Shown piece after piece: positions 60,265 through 64,000 of a stretch of 64,000 bases of DNA. Position numbers and translations under genes: made by a program. A model generated the notes under the pieces. The model made no database searches. It had not been told where the DNA came from and was given only the letters and a program-made list of their open reading frames with translations. Origin of the DNA: Candidatus Dormiibacterota bacterium (GTDB lineage Bacteria; Chloroflexota; Dormibacteria; Aeolococcales; Aeolococcaceae); contig PMOL01000008.1 in NCBI GenBank assembly GCA_003162415.1, positions 248,001 through 312,000 on the forward strand, read 5' to 3'. Each line of letters opens with the position of its first letter. Within the stretch, counting starts at the first letter, position 1.

Positions 60265-60783
60265 ATGGATGCCATCCAGGAAGCGAACGATCACCGCGCC
60301 GGGCCGTACCTGCTCACACCAGGCGAGATCCGCCGGAGCCCGCTGTCGGTGCCGAGCATCAAGGCCGATTCGTCCGACACCGCTGGGCTGGTCACCGTGT
60401 GCGAGGGGACGCTGGCACCCTGGGAGCCGGGCCCGCCGCTGCACCTGCACACGCGTCAGGACGAAGCGCTGTATGTAGTGGAAGGCACCCTACTGGTGCA
60501 GATCGGCGAGGACCGCCACGAGCTGACCGCGGGGACCTTTGCCTGGATACCTCGGGACACCCCGCATACCTTCGCGAACGGAGCCGACACGGCCGTCCGA
60601 GCGATCAACATCTCCGTGCCCGGCGGCCTCGAAGGACTGTTCACCGAACAGGGTGAGTACTTCGCTCACCTGCACGGCGCGCCGGACCTAGCCGAACTGG
60701 GCCGCATCGGGGCTCGCTACGGTGGCCGCATGCTCGGCGCACCGATCACCGCCATCGGCGCCCCCGGCCAGCCGCCGTCCTGA
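60265..60783 (+). CDS. Cupin-domain protein
   Basis: Protein of 172 residues with the cupin beta-barrel: PPLHLHTRQDEALYVVEGTLLVQIGEDRHELTAGTFAWIPRDTPHTFANG, which carries motif 1 (HxH...E) and motif 2 (PRDTPHTF) and so the metal-binding His/Glu set. The rest is a helical C-terminal part. It may be a small dioxygenase or a sensor of a small molecule. ATG 60265 with AAAAGGAG eight bases before it. Regulated by the divergent TetR. Confidence 0.9.
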   Translation: MDAIQEANDHRAGPYLLTPGEIRRSPLSVPSIKADSSDTAGLVTVCEGTLAPWEPGPPLHLHTRQDEALYVVEGTLLVQIGEDRHELTAGTFAWIPRDTPHTFANGADTAVRAINISVPGGLEGLFTEQGEYFAHLHGAPDLAELGRIGARYGGRMLGAPITAIGAPGQPPS

Positions 60784-61046
60784 CCGAACCAGCCGTGTGG
60801 GTACGTTGCCTTCGGATGAGGAATGTGCGGCAGCACAACGGGGCTGAAGCGGCGGCCGGGCTATCGCCAGCAGAACCGCCCGCACGACGAGGCGCCGCTG
60901 AGCGACCCGGCGATGACCCGCTCCAAACGCTCTCCCGCTCTCGTTCGAGCCGCCAGACGGGAAGCCCGATGCCGGGGTGTTGGCCATCCCTTGCAGGTCC
61001 GGCGTGCACCCTTTCCACGCCGAATGCGGACGGCGAAGATTCGGTC

Positions 61047-63236
61047 ATGGCTACCCCGGCCGCTGACCGCCGTCGCCTCGCTGCTCAGGTACGGGTCGTC
61101 ATCCTTGGCGCGGTGATGCTGCTGGCAGCCGCGTACGTTCCCCTCTACATCCTGATCAGCGGTGTTGGCCCAAAGGTTTTCGCGTTCCCGGGCGCCAATA
61201 CTATGTGCGCCCTGGCGTTTGCCGTCATGGGTTTCCTGATTGCCCGGCGTGACCGGAGCAACCCGGTGGGATGGATCCTGCTCGCCGTGGGGTTCTTCCT
61301 CATGATGAACGGTGACGCGCAGCTCTACGCCCTGCTGATCTATCGCGCCGGGCACGCGAGCCTGCCGCTCGGACCCGTGGCTGCATGGCTGGGAACCACT
61401 CTGTGGGGTCCAGCGCTTTCGCTTCTCCCCGTCGGAGTCCTGCTCTTCCCGGATGGCCACGTTCGCTCGCACAGGTGGCGGGTCGTGCTCTGGATATGCG
61501 TCGCCCTCGACGTCGTCTTCGTTGGCGCGCAGGCGCTGTTTGCATTGACGACCGTTCTCGGCGCACCGGTCAGCATCGGCTTGGACGGCCAGGTGAGTCA
61601 GCTCACCGGTGCCTGCGCAGGCTGTGCGAACAAAGCGTTTTACAACGCTTTCATTCTGCTGTTCCCGCTCGTGCCGTTGACCCTCGTCCTCGGGGCCGGC
61701 GGCCTGATCACCAACACCATCCGGTCGCAGGGTGAGCGTCGCCAGCAGATGAAATGGTTCATGTACGGCGCTTCGGTCAGTGCTTTCGGCTTCGGGCTGT
61801 ACGCCGCAAGCCAGCTCGCTTTCGGGACTGGTCCCGAGGAGCAGGCGGCCAGCGCCGTCGCCGTGGTCGGGTTCGTGGCCCTTCCCATCGGCGCAGCTGT
61901 GGCGGTCTTCAAGTACCACCTCTACGACATCGATGTCGTGATCAGCCGCACGCTGGTCTACGGCTCATTGGCGGCGTTGATCACCGGAGTGTACGTGGCG
62001 ATCGCCGTGGGGATTGGCGCATTGGTTGGCAGCGGCGGTAGGCCCAACCTGGTGCTCTCCATCCTGGCCACGGCAATCGTCGCGGTCGGTTTCCAGCCTG
62101 TGCGTGTCACCCTCCAGCGGATCGCCAACCGGCTGGTGTACGGGGAGCGGGCCACCCCGTACGAAGTGCTGAGCAGGTTCTCGGGTCAGGTTGCAGAGAC
62201 GTACGCCGCCGGCGACCTGCTGCCGCGTATGGCCCAGGTTCTCTGCGAAGGCACCGGCGCAGCCTCGGCGACAGTGTGGCTGCGAGCCGGCGGCCAGCTG
62301 CGTCCGGCGGCGACATCGCCTCGGGCGCTGGGTTGGTTGCAAGCCCTCGCGATGAACGGCTCCCAGCTACCGCACGTCCTCGGCGCCGACAGCATCGCGC
62401 CGGTGCTGCACCGCGGCGAACTTCTCGGCGCCTTGACGATAGCCAAACGCCAGGGTGAATCGGTGACGCCAATCGAACAGAAGCTCCTCGACGACCTGGC
62501 CGGTCAGGCCGGCCTCGTCCTCCAGAATGTCGGCCTGACGGCCGAGTTGCTCGAGCGAGTCGAGGAACTGCGCGCTTCCCGTCAGCGCTTGGTGGCTGCG
62601 CAGGACGGGGAGCGGCGACGTCTGGAGCGGAATCTGCACGACGGGGCGCAGCAGCATCTGGTGGCGTTGAAGGTGAAGCTCGGGCTGGCCGAGGCGCTCC
62701 TGCAGAAAGACGTCGATCGGGTGAGATCAACCATGCAGGAACTCAAAGCCGACGCGGATGCGGCGCTCGAAACCCTGCGTGACCTGGCTCGAGGCATCTA
62801 CCCGCCGATCCTTGCCGACCAGGGTCTGCGAGCAGCGCTCGAATCACAGACTCGCAAGGCCACGATTCCCATCAGCATCGAGGCTGGCGCGCTGGAGCGC
62901 TACACGCCGGACGTGGAGGCGACCATCTACTTCTGTGTGCTAGAGGCGCTGCAGAACACGCAGAAGTACGCAGGCGCCTCGCGGGCTATCGTGCGGGTCG
63001 GGGTCACGGACGGCTCGCTGCGATTCGAGGTCGAGGACGACGGAACGGGTTTCGATCTGGCTACCGCGCGCAAAGGGACTGGGCTGACCAACGTCGCCGA
63101 CCGGCTCGACGCGCTGGGTGGGCGCCTCGACATCGATGCACGGTTGGGCCACGGGTGCCGTCTTCGCGGGTCCCTGCCGATTACACGTGCGACCTCGGCG
63201 GCGCTACGCCCGCTTGCGGCCGCGGGTCTGCCATGA
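61047..63236 (+). CDS. Membrane sensor histidine kinase, HisKA_3 family (paralog 3)
   Basis: Third member of the set, 729 residues: about nine membrane helices with YDIDVVISRTLVYGSLAAL, linker NRLVYGERATPYEVLSRFS, GAF-like region, phospho-acceptor His531 (NLHDGAQQ) and ATP domain with NTQKYAGASR, DDGTGFD and GLTNVADRLDALGG. ATG 61047; the frame opens at 60795 in the gap after the cupin gene but without protein character. Its stop overlaps the start of the DUF2269-like gene by 4 bases, so the two are co-translated. Confidence 0.92.
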   Translation: MATPAADRRRLAAQVRVVILGAVMLLAAAYVPLYILISGVGPKVFAFPGANTMCALAFAVMGFLIARRDRSNPVGWILLAVGFFLMMNGDAQLYALLIYRAGHASLPLGPVAAWLGTTLWGPALSLLPVGVLLFPDGHVRSHRWRVVLWICVALDVVFVGAQALFALTTVLGAPVSIGLDGQVSQLTGACAGCANKAFYNAFILLFPLVPLTLVLGAGGLITNTIRSQGERRQQMKWFMYGASVSAFGFGLYAASQLAFGTGPEEQAASAVAVVGFVALPIGAAVAVFKYHLYDIDVVISRTLVYGSLAALITGVYVAIAVGIGALVGSGGRPNLVLSILATAIVAVGFQPVRVTLQRIANRLVYGERATPYEVLSRFSGQVAETYAAGDLLPRMAQVLCEGTGAASATVWLRAGGQLRPAATSPRALGWLQALAMNGSQLPHVLGADSIAPVLHRGELLGALTIAKRQGESVTPIEQKLLDDLAGQAGLVLQNVGLTAELLERVEELRASRQRLVAAQDGERRRLERNLHDGAQQHLVALKVKLGLAEALLQKDVDRVRSTMQELKADADAALETLRDLARGIYPPILADQGLRAALESQTRKATIPISIEAGALERYTPDVEATIYFCVLEALQNTQKYAGASRAIVRVGVTDGSLRFEVEDDGTGFDLATARKGTGLTNVADRLDALGGRLDIDARLGHGCRLRGSLPITRATSAALRPLAAAGLP

Positions 63237-63724
63237 ACTGGTTCCTGCTTTGGCTGTTCCTGCACATACTCGCCGTGGTTATCTCCTTCGGGCCGACATT
63301 CGTATTTCCCATCGTCGGCAGCCTCGCCGCTCAGATGCCGCAGCACCTGCGCTTCGCCGTCGAGCTTAACCACCGGATTGAAATGCGCCTCGTGTTGCCC
63401 CTTGCTGTGTCGCTGGTCATCAGTGGCGCAGGTTTGATCTGGACCGCGAACATCAATATCTTTCGGACGCCCTTTCTGCTGGTAGGCGTCGTCCTCTATC
63501 TGGTGGCTCTGACGGTCGCCTTCCGGGTCCTCCTGCCGACAACTGCCCGGCTCGTGCACCTCGCCGAACATGCTCCGCTGCCCGCCGCCGCACCCGGTCC
63601 GCCGCCGCGGGAGGTGATGACCTTGATTCGCCGCCTTCAGATGTTCGGCGGCCTCACCACCCTGCTCTTTCTAGTGATCATCTTCCTCATGGTCATCCAA
63701 CCGGGAGGAATCGCGCTCAGGTAG
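63233..63724 (+). CDS. DUF2269-like membrane protein
   Basis: Protein of 163 residues with four membrane helices: MNWFLLWLFLHILAVVISFGPTFVFPIVG, LVLPLAVSLVISGAGLIWT, FLLVGVVLYLVALTVAFRV and the C-terminal FGGLTTLLFLVIIFLMVIQ. Conserved His in the first helix fits DUF2269, a family of unknown function. ATG at 63233 overlaps the kinase stop (ATGA), which hints at a functional link with kinase 3. Confidence 0.82.
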   Translation: MNWFLLWLFLHILAVVISFGPTFVFPIVGSLAAQMPQHLRFAVELNHRIEMRLVLPLAVSLVISGAGLIWTANINIFRTPFLLVGVVLYLVALTVAFRVLLPTTARLVHLAEHAPLPAAAPGPPPREVMTLIRRLQMFGGLTTLLFLVIIFLMVIQPGGIALR

Positions 63725-63750
63725 GTTCCATTCGGGACGGTCACGCAAGC

Positions 63751-63873
63751 GTGCTCGAAAGAATCGAGCGCTACGAGCATGCGTTGTCCTTCTTGCAGCC
63801 GAAACTATTCGCCTTCGTTCAGGCCACTGTCAGGGCGACCGCAGAAGACGCCAACCTCGCGTTGGACCAGTAG
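63751..63873 (+). CDS. Short frame of 40 residues, possible remnant
   Basis: A GTG-started frame reads VLERIERYEHALSFLQPKLF, then AFVQATVRATAEDAN, amphipathic and helical. It continues open upstream into the DUF2269 gene without a better start, so it may be a fragment. No ribosome binding site. Low confidence. Confidence 0.25.
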   Translation: MLERIERYEHALSFLQPKLFAFVQATVRATAEDANLALDQ

Positions 63874-63929
63874 ACTTTAGGGCAGCTGGAAGGTGAATGG
63901 CTCGCGGGGTTAGTCCGGGTGCACGAGTG

Positions 63930-64000
63930 ATGCTTTCTCACGTCGAGATCTACGTCTCCGATCTTGAGAGGTCGGCGCATTTCTGGGACTGGCTTCTGGG
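63930..64000 (+). CDS. VOC-family protein, 5' end only
   Basis: An ATG at 63930 starts MLSHVEIYVSDLERSAHFWD, then WLL, the classical opening of a glyoxalase-fold (VOC) protein. It runs off the right edge. No clear ribosome binding site is visible and the gene may be longer upstream. Confidence 0.7.
   Translation, partial: MLSHVEIYVSDLERSAHFWDWLL

Noticed and set aside
1..64000. CRISPR arrays, complete insertion sequences, phage structural genes or toxin-antitoxin pairs
   Set aside because: No regularly spaced repeats, transposases, portal/terminase genes or recognisable antitoxin partners were seen.

Overview
The window is high-GC DNA from a free-living, probably soil-dwelling bacterium. 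The gene content points to a Gram-positive-like or monoderm lineage. There are lipoproteins with lipobox cysteines, a WxL-like/DUF916 surface pair, an LldD close to the mycobacterial type, DUF6069/DUF6629/DUF1206 membrane proteins, and HisKA_3 kinases of the kind common in Actinomycetota, Chloroflexota and Candidatus Dormibacterota. I cannot fix the phylum from this sequence alone. No rRNA, intact tRNA, CRISPR array, complete insertion sequence or phage gene was found.

Layout. 1-8.4 kb: a UvrD-type helicase running off the left edge, an FMO-like flavoprotein, a DUF1345 protein, a DUF2231-Rieske fusion, an orphan 3' gene fragment with its own terminator, a DyP peroxidase, an L-lactate dehydrogenase, and an alpha/beta hydrolase-TetR operon with a clear operator. 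9.2-14.8 kb: a same-strand signalling and surface cluster made of a WxL-like protein, a DUF916 protein, a REC-HD-GYP-REC-LuxR regulator and a PAS hybrid kinase. 15-24 kb: a COG4315 lipoprotein, a MarR/DUF6069 divergent pair, a pterin dehydratase, a B12-radical SAM protein with a CCAEP tail next to DUF169, a GGDEF-EAL protein and an FUSC transporter. 24-36 kb: small membrane, stress and binding proteins, an HxlR/SRPBCC pair, a lipoprotein plus HExxH protein, a cytidylate-kinase-like protein, an EAL remnant, a large secreted glucodextranase, YciI, DinB and VOC proteins, and glutamate dehydrogenase. 36-48 kb: a second DUF1345 protein, a GGDEF cyclase, a cNMP-gated TrxR-like protein, a large HisKA_3 kinase and a complete NarL-type two-component pair. 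48.3-57.2 kb: a patchy accessory stretch with a frameshifted flippase-like remnant, an aldehyde dehydrogenase, an HTH protein, secreted proteins, a sugar O-methyltransferase, an MFS transporter, a truncated SDR, a tRNA-Phe 3' fragment and a diverged 44-bp repeat at both ends. 57-64 kb: two more paralogous kinases, a TetR/cupin divergent pair, a DUF2269 protein and the start of a VOC gene.

Themes. Cyclic-di-GMP turnover recurs (HD-GYP, GGDEF-EAL, GGDEF, EAL remnant), as do orphan or hybrid histidine kinases. Redox and detoxification enzymes (DyP, LldD, FMO, ALDH, Rieske, TrxR-like) sit beside simple one-component repressors whose palindromic operators can be read directly. The most noteworthy points are the WxL/DUF916 cluster tied to c-di-GMP-type signalling, the CCAEP-tail radical SAM/DUF169 pair, the tRNA-Phe fragment with the repeat pair that brackets the accessory stretch, and a structured-RNA candidate ahead of a terminator near 41 kb.
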